Shown in pieces: positions 8,402 through 16,350 of a stretch of 64,000 nucleotides of DNA. The stretch covers positions 8,918 to 72,917 of the forward strand of contig DATAKK010000063.1 in assembly GCA_036261615.1 (NCBI GenBank), read 5' to 3'. The DNA comes from JAJYQH01 sp036261615 (GTDB lineage: Bacteria > Actinomycetota > Actinomycetes > Propionibacteriales > Propionibacteriaceae). Made by a program: the position numbers and the translations under genes. Below the pieces are notes generated by a model. It made no database searches. It had not been told where the DNA came from and saw only the letters and a program-made list of their open reading frames with translations. Each line of letters starts with the position of its first letter. Within the stretch, counting starts at the first letter, position 1.

Positions 8402-9640
8402 TCAGACCGAGGCGAGCGCCTGCCACTGGGAGTACGAGGCGTTCCAGACGCCGATGCCGTTGCCGAGGGTCATCGGCCGGTTCGACCCGGTGAACACGAC
8501 GACGTCGCCGGCGCGGGAGAAGTCGAACATCCACTTGGCGTTCGCGTCCGACATGCCGGTGCAGCCGTGACTGACGTTCGCGACGCCCTGGGACGCCACC
8601 GACCACGGGGCCGCGTGGAGGAACTCACCCGACCAGGTGAGCCGCATCGCCCACTTCACGTCGAGGTGGTAGGCGTCCGGGCTGTTCTTGGGGATGTCGA
8701 CCGTGGTGGAGTCCATGACGATGTGCGAGTAGCGCTGCATGATCACCTTGATGCCCGACCGCGTCGTGTAGTCGGGCTCACGGCCCGCGGTGATCGGGAT
8801 CGTCTTGATCGTCTTCCCGTTCTCGGTGACCCGCATCTGGTGCGTCGCGATGTTGACGTAGCTGATCCGCGCGTCGCCGATGGAGAAGCTGCCGGTGGCG
8901 TCGCGGCCGACCCACGCGTTCTTGCCGGTCTGGATGCCGGCCAGGTTGGCGGTGACCGTGACCTTGGTGCCCTTGGTCCAGTAGTCCTTCGGACGCCACA
9001 TGAGCTGTCGGTTGTCGACCCAGCCCCACGACCCGTCCTGCTTCGGCGAACTGGTCACCGAGACGTTCTTGACCACCTCGGCCCGCATCGCCTGGGTCTC
9101 GACCGGCTTGACGAACTGGATGATCGCGGGCATGCCGACCCCGAGGGTGAACCCGGTGTAGAGGATGTCGTAGTTCTCGATCGTCGTCTTGAGCGTCGAG
9201 AACTTCCGCGTCTCGGTGCGCGTGGAGTTGTCGGACGCCGTGAGGGTGACGGTCGCGACGTAGTCGGTCTGCGGCAGCAGGTTGCGGGCCGGCTTCCACG
9301 TGGTGCCGCTCAGGCTGCCGGGCACGGACGTTCCGGAGCTGGTCGCGATGGTGACCGCCGAGACGGTGCCGTTGGTGGCGGCGAAGGTGAGGGTGTCAGT
9401 GGGCAGCACCGCGTTGAGCGCGTGCTGGCTGGTCATCGTCAGGGTGGGAACGGCGACGGTCGAGGGCGAGGCGGACGCCGCCGAGGAGGCGGGGGACGCC
9501 GGCGCCGAGGCGGAGGTCGACGTGCCGGCGGTGCCGCCGGCGCTCGGGTCGATGCTCGAGCAGCCGGCCAGCAGCGCACTGGCCAGCAGGCCGGCCGAGG
9601 CGACGACGGCCGCGGCTCGCCGGGACAGGGTGAGGGTCAT
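8402..9640 (-). CDS. L,D-transpeptidase lipoprotein
   Basis: A 412-aa exported enzyme predicted to make 3-3 cross-links in peptidoglycan. A lipoprotein signal ends in the lipobox LLAGC (Cys27), followed by a Ser/Ala/Thr-rich spacer to about residue 70. One or two immunoglobulin-like domains follow (about 75-285). A YkuD catalytic domain comes next, with the active-site cysteine near residue 360 in the motif VSHGCTGMS. This layout is that of mycobacterial LdtMt2-type enzymes. I took ATG 9640, with GGAGGA 5 bases upstream, because it gives a proper signal peptide; the frame runs on to 9778. The gene is monocistronic, with palindromic element A behind it. Confidence 0.92.
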   Translation of the reverse strand: MTLTLSRRAAAVVASAGLLASALLAGCSSIDPSAGGTAGTSTSASAPASPASSAASASPSTVAVPTLTMTSQHALNAVLPTDTLTFAATNGTVSAVTIATSSGTSVPGSLSGTTWKPARNLLPQTDYVATVTLTASDNSTRTETRKFSTLKTTIENYDILYTGFTLGVGMPAIIQFVKPVETQAMRAEVVKNVSVTSSPKQDGSWGWVDNRQLMWRPKDYWTKGTKVTVTANLAGIQTGKNAWVGRDATGSFSIGDARISYVNIATHQMRVTENGKTIKTIPITAGREPDYTTRSGIKVIMQRYSHIVMDSTTVDIPKNSPDAYHLDVKWAMRLTWSGEFLHAAPWSVASQGVANVSHGCTGMSDANAKWMFDFSRAGDVVVFTGSNRPMTLGNGIGVWNASYSQWQALASV

Positions 9641-10008
9641 GGGGTCCTCCGAAGCGGCGTCCATCGGACGCGGGCCCGTGCCGCGAGGGCGCTTCGTCAC
9701 GCCCGGGACGGCGTCGTATCCGGTGTCAGGGGTCACAGGCGGGCGGGTGCGACGCGATCCGGAGCCGGTCGTGCCCACTGTGACTTCGATGGTAACCCGC
9801 GAGCCCGCGTGTGGCCGAATCCGCCTCGCCGGGCCCTCAGGGGGTGCTTCAGGGCCGCGTGGGGTCGGGCCCGGGAAAGCTCCGCGAGGACGCCGGCCGC
9901 GCTCCTCGCGCCTGTTGCACGGCCTGCCCGCTCTCTAGCATGGGAGACGCGCCGGGACGTCACCGTCGAAATCCGACGAGCCCTCCCGGGCCCCAGGAAG
10001 GACGCACC
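9641..10008. promoter_or_regulatory. 368-base divergent intergenic region
   Basis: It holds no convincing gene. On the plus strand, TTGCAC (9915-9920) and TAGCAT (9936-9941) could be a promoter for the gene at 10009, although the 15-base spacer is short. I see no clear operator for the transpeptidase gene. Confidence 0.35.
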
Positions 10009-10362
10009 ATGAGCAACAACCGGAACGACTCCGTGATCACCGACATGTTCGGGAAGGCGAAGCACGTGGCCGACCAGGCCCAGGTGCGCGCCGCCGACGC
10101 CCGCAAGAAGGCCGACGAGGGCGTCTCCAAGCTCGGCGAGATCACCTACAAGAACCGCGCGACCATCGATTCCCGCATCGAGCAGGCCGAGCACTTCGTC
10201 GTCGGCAAGATCGGCACGCGGCACAGCTACAAGGTCTCGAAGGTGCGGGACGCCGTCAGCTGGGGTCTCGACCGCCTCGCCGACCGGCGTCCGGCCGCCC
10301 ACGTCGCCAGCCCGGTTCCCGACGACACCAACCCCACCGAGGACCTCGGCCCGCAGATCTGA
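10009..10362 (+). CDS. Small MT0933/Rv0909-like protein
   Basis: A 117-aa, charged, mostly helical protein. The central part (ITYKNRATIDSRIEQAEHF, then VGKIGTRHSYKVSKVRDAV) resembles the PF14013 family, named after the putative antitoxin MT0933/Rv0909. Members vary on the theme of a lysine-rich helix with KxG...K(Y/H)..K...D. No toxin gene lies beside it, so the antitoxin label should not be taken as function; similar proteins are often stand-alone stress proteins. The ATG at 10009 has AGGAAGGA 5 bases upstream. A shared inverted repeat lies between this gene and the convergent kinase gene. Confidence 0.65.
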   Translation: MSNNRNDSVITDMFGKAKHVADQAQVRAADARKKADEGVSKLGEITYKNRATIDSRIEQAEHFVVGKIGTRHSYKVSKVRDAVSWGLDRLADRRPAAHVASPVPDDTNPTEDLGPQI

Positions 10363-10392
10363 GCCTCGCGGGGCCCCCCCACGAAGACCACG

Positions 10393-10432
10393 GACGCCAC
10401 CGCCCGTCGCGCTAGCGATCGGCGGTGGCGTC
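10393..10432. terminator. 12-bp hairpin spanning the gluconate kinase stop codon
   Basis: Arms 10393-10404 and 10421-10432 (GACGCCACCGCC and its complement) are perfect. The loop contains the stop codon of the minus-strand kinase gene. It probably works for both convergent genes; there is no T run. Confidence 0.6.
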
Positions 10433-11995
10433 GTCGTGTGTGTCGACCCGCACCGCGGGCCCGGAGGAGCGGGGCGCCATGACCGCCCCCACGGGGGCGA
10501 GCGCGTCGAGGAGGCGGCTCACGGCCCGCCGGCCGGCCACGTAGGTGGCGACGACCTCGGCCGGGGCGCGGTACGGCTCGGGCGCGGCGTCCCCGCTCGC
10601 CCTGGCGCTGACGAGGGCGAGCGCCGCCTCCAGCGTATCGGCGCGGCCGATCGCGAACAGTGCGAGCGCGGCGGCGCCCAGGCCCGAGCCCTCCGCCGAG
10701 TCGACGACGACGAGCGGGCGGTCGAGGCAGGCGCCGACGATGTCGCGCCAGACGGTGGAGCGGAAGGTGCCGCCGGTGGCCCGGACCTCGTCCACCGGGT
10801 GCACGGCGGCGAGGCGCTGGAGCAGGGTGCCCAGCTGCAGGCCCACACCCTCGATCGCCGCCCGGGCGAAGTGGGCGGCGGTGTGCTGCCGGCGGACGCC
10901 GAGGTAGGCGCCGGAGATCGACGGGTCCCACAGGGGGGCCCGCTCGCCCATGAGGTAGGGGATCATGAGCAGGCCCTCGGAGCCCGGCTCGACGGTCGCC
11001 ACGAGGTCGAGCAGCCGCTCGTCGGGGTCGGCGGCGTCCCCGACGACGTCGCGGAGGAAGTTCTGGCCCGCCCACCGCGCGACCATCCCGCCGTTGCTGA
11101 TCGCCGCTCCGACCACCCAGGCGTCGTCGGTGAGCGCGTAGCAGAACAGGCTGCCGTCGTTCTCGGTGGGCGGCCGGGGGACGACCATGCGGATCGCCCC
11201 CGACGTGCCGAGCGACAGCCCGGCGACGCCCGGCCGCAGGGCGCCCACCCCGAGATTCCCGAGGGGACCGTCGCCGGCGCCGAGGACGACGGGGAGCCCC
11301 TCGGGGAGCCCCGCGCGGGAGGCGACCTCGGGCAGCAGTGCCAGGTGGGCGGTGGTCGAGTGCACCGGCGGCAGGGTGTCGAGCGTGGTGCCGGCCAGCT
11401 CGACGAGGTCGGGGTCCCAGTCGCCGGTGGCGAGGCTCAGCAGGCCGGTGCCCGACGCGCACGACCGCTCGGCGACGAGCTCGCCGGTGAGGGTCTGCAC
11501 GAGGTAGTCCTTGAGCCCCACCCACCAGCGCACCCTCGCCACGGTCTCCGGCTCGTGGTCGACGAACCAGCGGATCTTGGCCAGCGGGGTCATCGAGTGC
11601 ACGGGGGCGCCGCTGCGGGCGGCCGAGGCGATGCCCGACCCGCGGAGCAGGTTCACCTCGTGCAGGGCCCGCGAGTCGGCCCAGGTGACCAGCGGCGTGA
11701 CCGGACGCCGGTCGGCGTCCAGCCCGATCAGCCCGTGCATCGCCGACGAGAGCCCGATGGCGAGCACCTCCCGCCCGGCGAGGCCGGTGGCGCACTCGAC
11801 GAGCGCCTCGAGCACCGCCGTCATCATCTGGTCGGGGTCCTGCTCCTCGTAGCCCGGACGCGGCTGGTGCATGGGGTACTCCCGCTCGGCGCTCGCCCGG
11901 GTCGGGGTGCCGACGCCGAACGCGGTGACCTTCACCGCGGTCGTGCCGACGTCGATCCCGATCACCACGGCCGCGTCGTCGCGGGCAGGGTTCAT
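10412..11995 (-). CDS. gntK: FGGY-family gluconate kinase
   Basis: A 527-aa carbohydrate kinase of the FGGY family that I read as gluconokinase (gluconate + ATP -> 6-phosphogluconate). The N-terminal ATPase motif is IGIDVGTTAVKV. The block YPMHQPRPGYEEQDPDQ, followed by GLSSAMHGLIGLD and TPLVTWADSRA, is characteristic of GntK-type members rather than xylulokinases. The second half carries LSLGTSGAIR and the GGTFRSTVWRDIVG phosphate loop. The start (ATG 11995) overlaps the stop of the reductase upstream by 4 bases, so it is third in the uxaC-reductase-kinase operon. In that setting gluconate would come from mannonate. Xylulokinase is the main alternative. Confidence 0.85.
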   Translation of the reverse strand: MNPARDDAAVVIGIDVGTTAVKVTAFGVGTPTRASAEREYPMHQPRPGYEEQDPDQMMTAVLEALVECATGLAGREVLAIGLSSAMHGLIGLDADRRPVTPLVTWADSRALHEVNLLRGSGIASAARSGAPVHSMTPLAKIRWFVDHEPETVARVRWWVGLKDYLVQTLTGELVAERSCASGTGLLSLATGDWDPDLVELAGTTLDTLPPVHSTTAHLALLPEVASRAGLPEGLPVVLGAGDGPLGNLGVGALRPGVAGLSLGTSGAIRMVVPRPPTENDGSLFCYALTDDAWVVGAAISNGGMVARWAGQNFLRDVVGDAADPDERLLDLVATVEPGSEGLLMIPYLMGERAPLWDPSISGAYLGVRRQHTAAHFARAAIEGVGLQLGTLLQRLAAVHPVDEVRATGGTFRSTVWRDIVGACLDRPLVVVDSAEGSGLGAAALALFAIGRADTLEAALALVSARASGDAAPEPYRAPAEVVATYVAGRRAVSRLLDALAPVGAVMAPRSSGPAVRVDTHDDATADR

Positions 11996-13365
11996 GCCAT
12001 CTCCTCCGCCAGGGTGGCCACGAGGCGGGCCACATCGGGATCGTAGACGCCGAGCCGAGCCAGGACATACGTTGTCGCGTCGGGAAGGGGCAGGCTGCGC
12101 AGGTCGTCCCAGCCGCCGACCCCGGCGTCCTGCACCGGGACGCCGAGCCCGCGCAGGTGCAGCACCCACGCGGCGAGGGCGCGGCAGGACGCCACCCCCG
12201 CGCGGCCCGCGGCGCGTTCGGAGCGCAGCACCGGCAGGATCCGGATCGGCAGCTTCTGCGACCCGTCGGCGGCGATCTGGGAGAGCAGGTGCCGGATGCG
12301 CGGGTTGGCGAAGCGGGCGCGCAGCGCGGCGACGTAGTCGTCGAGGTCGGACGCCGGCAGCGGGACCGACCGCCGCGCCTCGCGCCACCAGTCCTCGACC
12401 CAGGCGCCGACCCGGGGGTGGGTGATGGCGTCGCGCACGGTCTCGCAGCCGACCAGCGGGCCGGCGTAGGCCATGAGCGTGTGGGCGCCGTTGAGCAGCC
12501 GGAGCTTGCGCTCCTCGAACGGGGCGATGTCGCCGGCGAAGGTGGCCCCGGACGCCGCCCAGTCCGGGTGGCCGGCGGCGAAACGGCCGCTGAGCACCCA
12601 CTCGGAGAAGGGCTCGGTCTCGACCGGAGCGGCGTCCTCGATGCCCGTGGCCGCCGCGACGACCTCCGCCAGGCCCGGGTCGGGCCGGGGCGTGATCCGG
12701 TCGACCATCGTCGTGACGGTGGTGACGTGCTCGTCGATCCACGCGAGCAGGGTGGGGTCGACCGCGCGGGCGGCGTCCCGCACCACCGCGAGGACGACGT
12801 CGCCGTTGTGCGGCATGTTGTCGCAGGGGCAGAAGGTGATCGCCCCGGCGCCGGCGTCCCGGCGGGCGAGCAGCCCGGCGACGAACCGTGCGGGGGCCGT
12901 GATCACCGGGGCCCCTGGGTCGGCGCGCAGAGCGTCCAGGTCGGCGGCCACGTCGGGGTGGGACGCCGCCAGCCGGCCGTCCTCGCTGTGGTAGCCGGCC
13001 TCGGTGATCGTCGACGTGACGATCGCGACGGCGGGGTCGGCGAAGTAGCGCAACCAGGCCGCATGGTCGCCGGCCGGGTGCACCGCCGAGAGCGAGTCGA
13101 CCAGTTCGATCCGGTCGCCGGCGGGGTCGCGCACGACGAGGTGGAACAGGCCGTCCTGCGGCCCGAGCTGGTCGGCGAGGGTGCGGCTGCGTCCGGTGAA
13201 GGCGGCGATGCCCCACGCGGCGGCGTCCGAGGCGTGGCAGGTGTACCAGGCGAGGTGGGCGCGGCTGAAGTTGCCGAGGCCGAGGTGGACGATGCGCACC
13301 GGGGCCGGGGGACGTCCGGCCCGGTCGCGGGTGAGTCGGGTGCGGGTGTCTGCGGAGGTGCTCAC
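11992..13365 (-). CDS. uxuB: Mannitol-dehydrogenase-family fructuronate reductase
   Basis: A 457-aa NAD-dependent polyol dehydrogenase of the long-chain mannitol dehydrogenase family. The Rossmann motif is IVHLGLGNFSRAHLAWYT. The central TPRPD and IAPFEERKLRLLNGAHTLMAY blocks carry the family catalytic lysine (KLRLLNGxH), and the AADGSQKLPIR motif follows. Placed directly behind uxaC, it most likely reduces D-fructuronate to D-mannonate. It starts with GTG 13365, overlapping the uxaC stop by 4 bases, and its stop overlaps the kinase start by 4. A second family member at 24693 probably serves the galacturonate arm. Which paralogue takes fructuronate and which tagaturonate is inferred from operon context. 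Confidence 0.85.
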   Translation of the reverse strand: MSTSADTRTRLTRDRAGRPPAPVRIVHLGLGNFSRAHLAWYTCHASDAAAWGIAAFTGRSRTLADQLGPQDGLFHLVVRDPAGDRIELVDSLSAVHPAGDHAAWLRYFADPAVAIVTSTITEAGYHSEDGRLAASHPDVAADLDALRADPGAPVITAPARFVAGLLARRDAGAGAITFCPCDNMPHNGDVVLAVVRDAARAVDPTLLAWIDEHVTTVTTMVDRITPRPDPGLAEVVAAATGIEDAAPVETEPFSEWVLSGRFAAGHPDWAASGATFAGDIAPFEERKLRLLNGAHTLMAYAGPLVGCETVRDAITHPRVGAWVEDWWREARRSVPLPASDLDDYVAALRARFANPRIRHLLSQIAADGSQKLPIRILPVLRSERAAGRAGVASCRALAAWVLHLRGLGVPVQDAGVGGWDDLRSLPLPDATTYVLARLGVYDPDVARLVATLAEEMA

Positions 13366-14783
13366 AGGTGGAACACCTTCGCCGGTTGCTCGACGACCAG
13401 CCGGTGGGCGATGTCGAGGGCCTCGTCCTCGTCGAGCCGGTGCTCGACCACCAGGCGGGCGAGGTGGGCGGCGTCCAGGCGACGCGACATGTCGTGGCGG
13501 GCGGGGATGGAGAAGAACGCGCGGGTGTCGTCGATCATCCCCGAGAGCCGGCTGAAGCCGGCCATCTCGGTGACCGCGCTCTTGAACCGGAGGATGGCGT
13601 CGGGGGCGTCGAGGAACCACCACGGGACGCCGACGTGCACGGCCCGGTACCAGCCGGCCAGCGGGCCGAGTTCCCGGGAGTACACCGTCTCGTCGATCGT
13701 GAACAGCACGAGGGTGAAGTTCGGGTGGTTGCCGAACGCGGCGAGCAGCGGCTGGAGGCCCCGGGTGGCCTCCACGCCGAGGGGGATGTCGGCGCCGATG
13801 TCGGCCCCGAACCGCCCGAAGGCGTCCGGGTCGTGGTTGCGGGCGACCGCGGGGTGCGCGGTCATCGTGAGGCCGTCCTCGCAGGCCATCCGGGCCTGGT
13901 CGGTGAACAGGTGCCGGCGCAACGTGAGGCACTCGTCGGCGGACGCCTCGCCGCGCTGGGCGAGCGCGTAGATCCGCTCGCCCTCGGCGGGGTCGAGGAA
14001 GAGCGTGCCGAGGTCCGCGTGGGAGTGGTCGCTCGACACGGCGCCGTGGTCCTTGAAGTAGCGGCGGCGGATCTCCATGGCTTCGGTGAAACCGGCCAGG
14101 GTCGAGGTGTCGACGCCGGCGGCGTCCCCCAGCGCCCGGGTGAGGTCCGGCCAGTCGGTGCGGGCCGGCTCGAGGTAGCGGTCGGGGCGGAAGGTCGGCG
14201 CCACGCGCGTGGTGATGGCCACCTCGCGGTCGATCCGGTCGTGCACGGCGAGGTCGTCGCACGGGTCGTCGGTCGTCGCGAGGAACCGGATGCCGAACGT
14301 GTCGAGCAGGGCCCGGGGCTGGAACTCGGGCTCGGCCAGCTGTCCGGCGATCCGGTCATAGATGCGGTCGGCGGTCTCGGCGCTGGGACGCACCGTGACG
14401 CCGAAGATGCCGACGAGCTGCTCGCGCATCCAGTAGCTCATCGCGGTGCCGGCGAAGTCGGGCCAGTGGGCGCAGAACGTGCGGAAGGCGGCGCGGGCGG
14501 CGTCCTCGCCGAGCTCGCCCTGTCCGACGCCGAGGTGCTCGAGGTCGACGCCGTTCGCGTGCAGCAGCCGGTTGATGTAGTGGTCGGGGGTGAGCAGCAG
14601 GGTGGTCGGGTCGGCGAACGGGGTGTCGTCGGCCAGCCACTGGGGCGGCACGTGGCCGTGGGGGCTGATGATCGGCAGGTCCCGCACTGACCGGTAGATC
14701 CCGCGGGCCACCTTGCGGGCGGGCGGGTCCGCCGGGAACAGGCGGTCGTCGTTGAGGCTGAGTTTCGGGGTCGACGCTGACAT
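13362..14783 (-). CDS. uxaC: Uronate isomerase (copy 1, glucuronate arm)
   Basis: A 473-aa uronate isomerase of the amidohydrolase superfamily that converts D-glucuronate to D-fructuronate, or galacturonate to tagaturonate. The metal-binding SPHGHVPP motif lies near residue 40. DHYINRLLHANGV and FLATTDDPCDDLAVH follow in the usual order, as do the late LFTIDETVYSRELGPLAGWY and FSIPARHDMSRRLDAAHLARLV blocks. It heads the operon uxaC-reductase-gluconate kinase. The ATG at 14783 lacks a good ribosome site. It is divergent from the LarA-like gene (108-base gap) and a paralogue of the equally long protein at 22041, sharing motifs but clearly diverged. Confidence 0.93.
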   Translation of the reverse strand: MSASTPKLSLNDDRLFPADPPARKVARGIYRSVRDLPIISPHGHVPPQWLADDTPFADPTTLLLTPDHYINRLLHANGVDLEHLGVGQGELGEDAARAAFRTFCAHWPDFAGTAMSYWMREQLVGIFGVTVRPSAETADRIYDRIAGQLAEPEFQPRALLDTFGIRFLATTDDPCDDLAVHDRIDREVAITTRVAPTFRPDRYLEPARTDWPDLTRALGDAAGVDTSTLAGFTEAMEIRRRYFKDHGAVSSDHSHADLGTLFLDPAEGERIYALAQRGEASADECLTLRRHLFTDQARMACEDGLTMTAHPAVARNHDPDAFGRFGADIGADIPLGVEATRGLQPLLAAFGNHPNFTLVLFTIDETVYSRELGPLAGWYRAVHVGVPWWFLDAPDAILRFKSAVTEMAGFSRLSGMIDDTRAFFSIPARHDMSRRLDAAHLARLVVEHRLDEDEALDIAHRLVVEQPAKVFHL

Positions 14784-14891
14784 GGCTTCATGCTGCCCGA
14801 GCCCCCGTCGCGGTCCGTCTCGGTTTCCAGCTGTTGCCCGCTGGCGGGGGTGCAGTGCCGCTGGTTGGGCGTCGAGTGGAATGCTCGGACC

Positions 14892-16181
14892 ATGAGCATC
14901 GACGCCCTGCCCTGTGAACTCATCGGTGGCCCCCATCAGGTCGTCCCGGACGAGCAGCTGGACGACCTGGTCGGCCGGCACCTGGCCGCCCTCGACCTGG
15001 ATGGCAAGAAGGTGACGCTGGTCGTCCCCGACGGCACCCGCAGCTGCCCGCTGCCGCTGCTCATGCGCACGATGCACCGCCACCTGCACGACCGGGTCGC
15101 CGACCTCACCGCGGTCATCGCCCTGGGCACCCACAGCTACATGGAGCCCGACGAGATCGACAGGTGGTTCGGGGTCGGGGGGCCGGGGCAGCCGGCGTCC
15201 CTCGAGGGGGCCTACCCGGGCATGCGCGTGGTCAACCACGAGTGGGCCGACCCCGACATGCTCGTCACCGTCGGCCACATCAGCGGGGAGCGGGTCGCCG
15301 AACTGAGCGAGGGCCGGCTCGACCAGGGTGCCGACATCCTCATCAACCGGCACGTCGTCGAGGCGGACGTCTCGATCGTCGTCGGCCCGGTGTTCCCGCA
15401 CGAGGTCGTGGGCATCAGCGGCGGCAACAAGTACTTCATCCCCGGCGTCGCCAGCCAGGAGTTCATCGACATGACCCACTGGGTCGGCGCGCTCATCTCG
15501 TCGGCGGCGATCATCGGCACCACGGGCATCACGCCGGTGCGGGCGATGATCAACGAGGGCGCCGCGCTCATCCCCACGCAGCGGCTGGCGCTCTGCCTCG
15601 TCGTGCAGTCCGGCACGGGCGACATCGAGGCCGCCGCGTTCGGCACCAGTGAGGACGCCTGGGCTGCGGCGGCGTCCGTGGCGGCCGAGACGCACGTCAC
15701 CTACATCGACGAGCCGTTCCAGCGGGTGATCAGCGTGATGCCGACCCGCTACGACGACATCTGGACCGCCGCCAAGGGGTTCTACAAGCTCGAGCCCGCG
15801 GTGGCCGACGGCGGGGAGGTCGTCATCTACGCCCCGCACGTCACCGAGGTCTCCGAGGTGCACAAGGAGATCTACGAGATCGGCTACCACTGCCGCGACT
15901 ACTTCGTGAAGCAGTGGGACAAGTACAAGCACATCCACTGGGGAGTGCTCGCGCACTCGACCCACCTGCGCGGCGCCGGCGTCTACGACGCCGAGACCGG
16001 AGTGGAGACCTGCCGGTTGCGGGTGACCCTGGCCACCCGGATCCCACGCGAGGTGTGCGAGTCGATCAACCTCGGCTACCTCGACCCCGACACGGTCGAC
16101 CTGGACGCGCTGGCGTCCGAGGCCGGCACCGTGGTCATCCCGAACGCGGGGGAGATCCTCTACCGACTGCGGTCGGAGTAG
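14892..16181 (+). CDS. LarA-family nickel-dependent epimerase homologue, candidate gluconate/mannonate 2-epimerase
   Basis: A 429-aa member of the LarA (DUF2088) superfamily, which uses the nickel-pincer NPN cofactor to invert the C2 centre of 2-hydroxyacids. Residues matching Lactobacillus LarA can be placed: D47 and R50 in PDGTR, H81 in LGTHS, then H170 and cofactor-binding K180 in PHEVVGISGGNK. The 10-residue H-K spacing equals H174-K184 of LarA. The family as I recall it includes a D-gluconate 2-epimerase. D-mannonate and D-gluconate are C2 epimers. The divergent operon supplies a mannonate-forming reductase and a gluconate kinase, so I infer mannonate -> gluconate. Cofactor genes larB, larC and larE are not in the window. 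Lactate racemase is the alternative. Confidence 0.8.
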   Translation: MSIDALPCELIGGPHQVVPDEQLDDLVGRHLAALDLDGKKVTLVVPDGTRSCPLPLLMRTMHRHLHDRVADLTAVIALGTHSYMEPDEIDRWFGVGGPGQPASLEGAYPGMRVVNHEWADPDMLVTVGHISGERVAELSEGRLDQGADILINRHVVEADVSIVVGPVFPHEVVGISGGNKYFIPGVASQEFIDMTHWVGALISSAAIIGTTGITPVRAMINEGAALIPTQRLALCLVVQSGTGDIEAAAFGTSEDAWAAAASVAAETHVTYIDEPFQRVISVMPTRYDDIWTAAKGFYKLEPAVADGGEVVIYAPHVTEVSEVHKEIYEIGYHCRDYFVKQWDKYKHIHWGVLAHSTHLRGAGVYDAETGVETCRLRVTLATRIPREVCESINLGYLDPDTVDLDALASEAGTVVIPNAGEILYRLRSE

Positions 16182-16249
16182 GTCCAGGCGTCCGATTTCT
16201 CCGGCGTCCGGCTCCCGATTTGCGGGGCGTGCCGGGGGGTTGGGTTTTC

Positions 16250-16336
16250 GGGGCGGGAGTTCTCTGCTTGTGCGGGCGATCTCGACGCGTTTCGAGCAGA
16301 GATCGCCCGCCCCAGCGTCGAGATCGCCCGCCCCAG
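16250..16336. repeat. Palindromic intergenic element B
   Basis: Perfect 17-base arms 16272-16288 (GCGGGCGATCTCGACGC) and 16315-16331, with the AGCAGAGATCGCCCGCC half-site between them. It is related to elements A and C. It lies between the convergent larA-like and SDR-TspO genes and may also end transcription. Confidence 0.85.
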
Positions 16337-16350
16337 GAAGGGGGGCCGCG

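Noticed and set aside
10009..10362. Toxin-antitoxin pair
   Set aside because: The protein resembles the MT0933 putative antitoxin family, but no toxin-like gene lies on either side.
11996..13216. Extension of the gluconate kinase frame to 934 codons
   Set aside because: The extra residues are an out-of-frame reading of the reductase gene; the kinase family start fits ATG 11995.
14784..15965. N-terminal half of an 867-codon minus-strand frame over the larA-like gene
   Set aside because: Only the part from 14783 down is UxaC; the rest is an antisense shadow of the LarA homologue.
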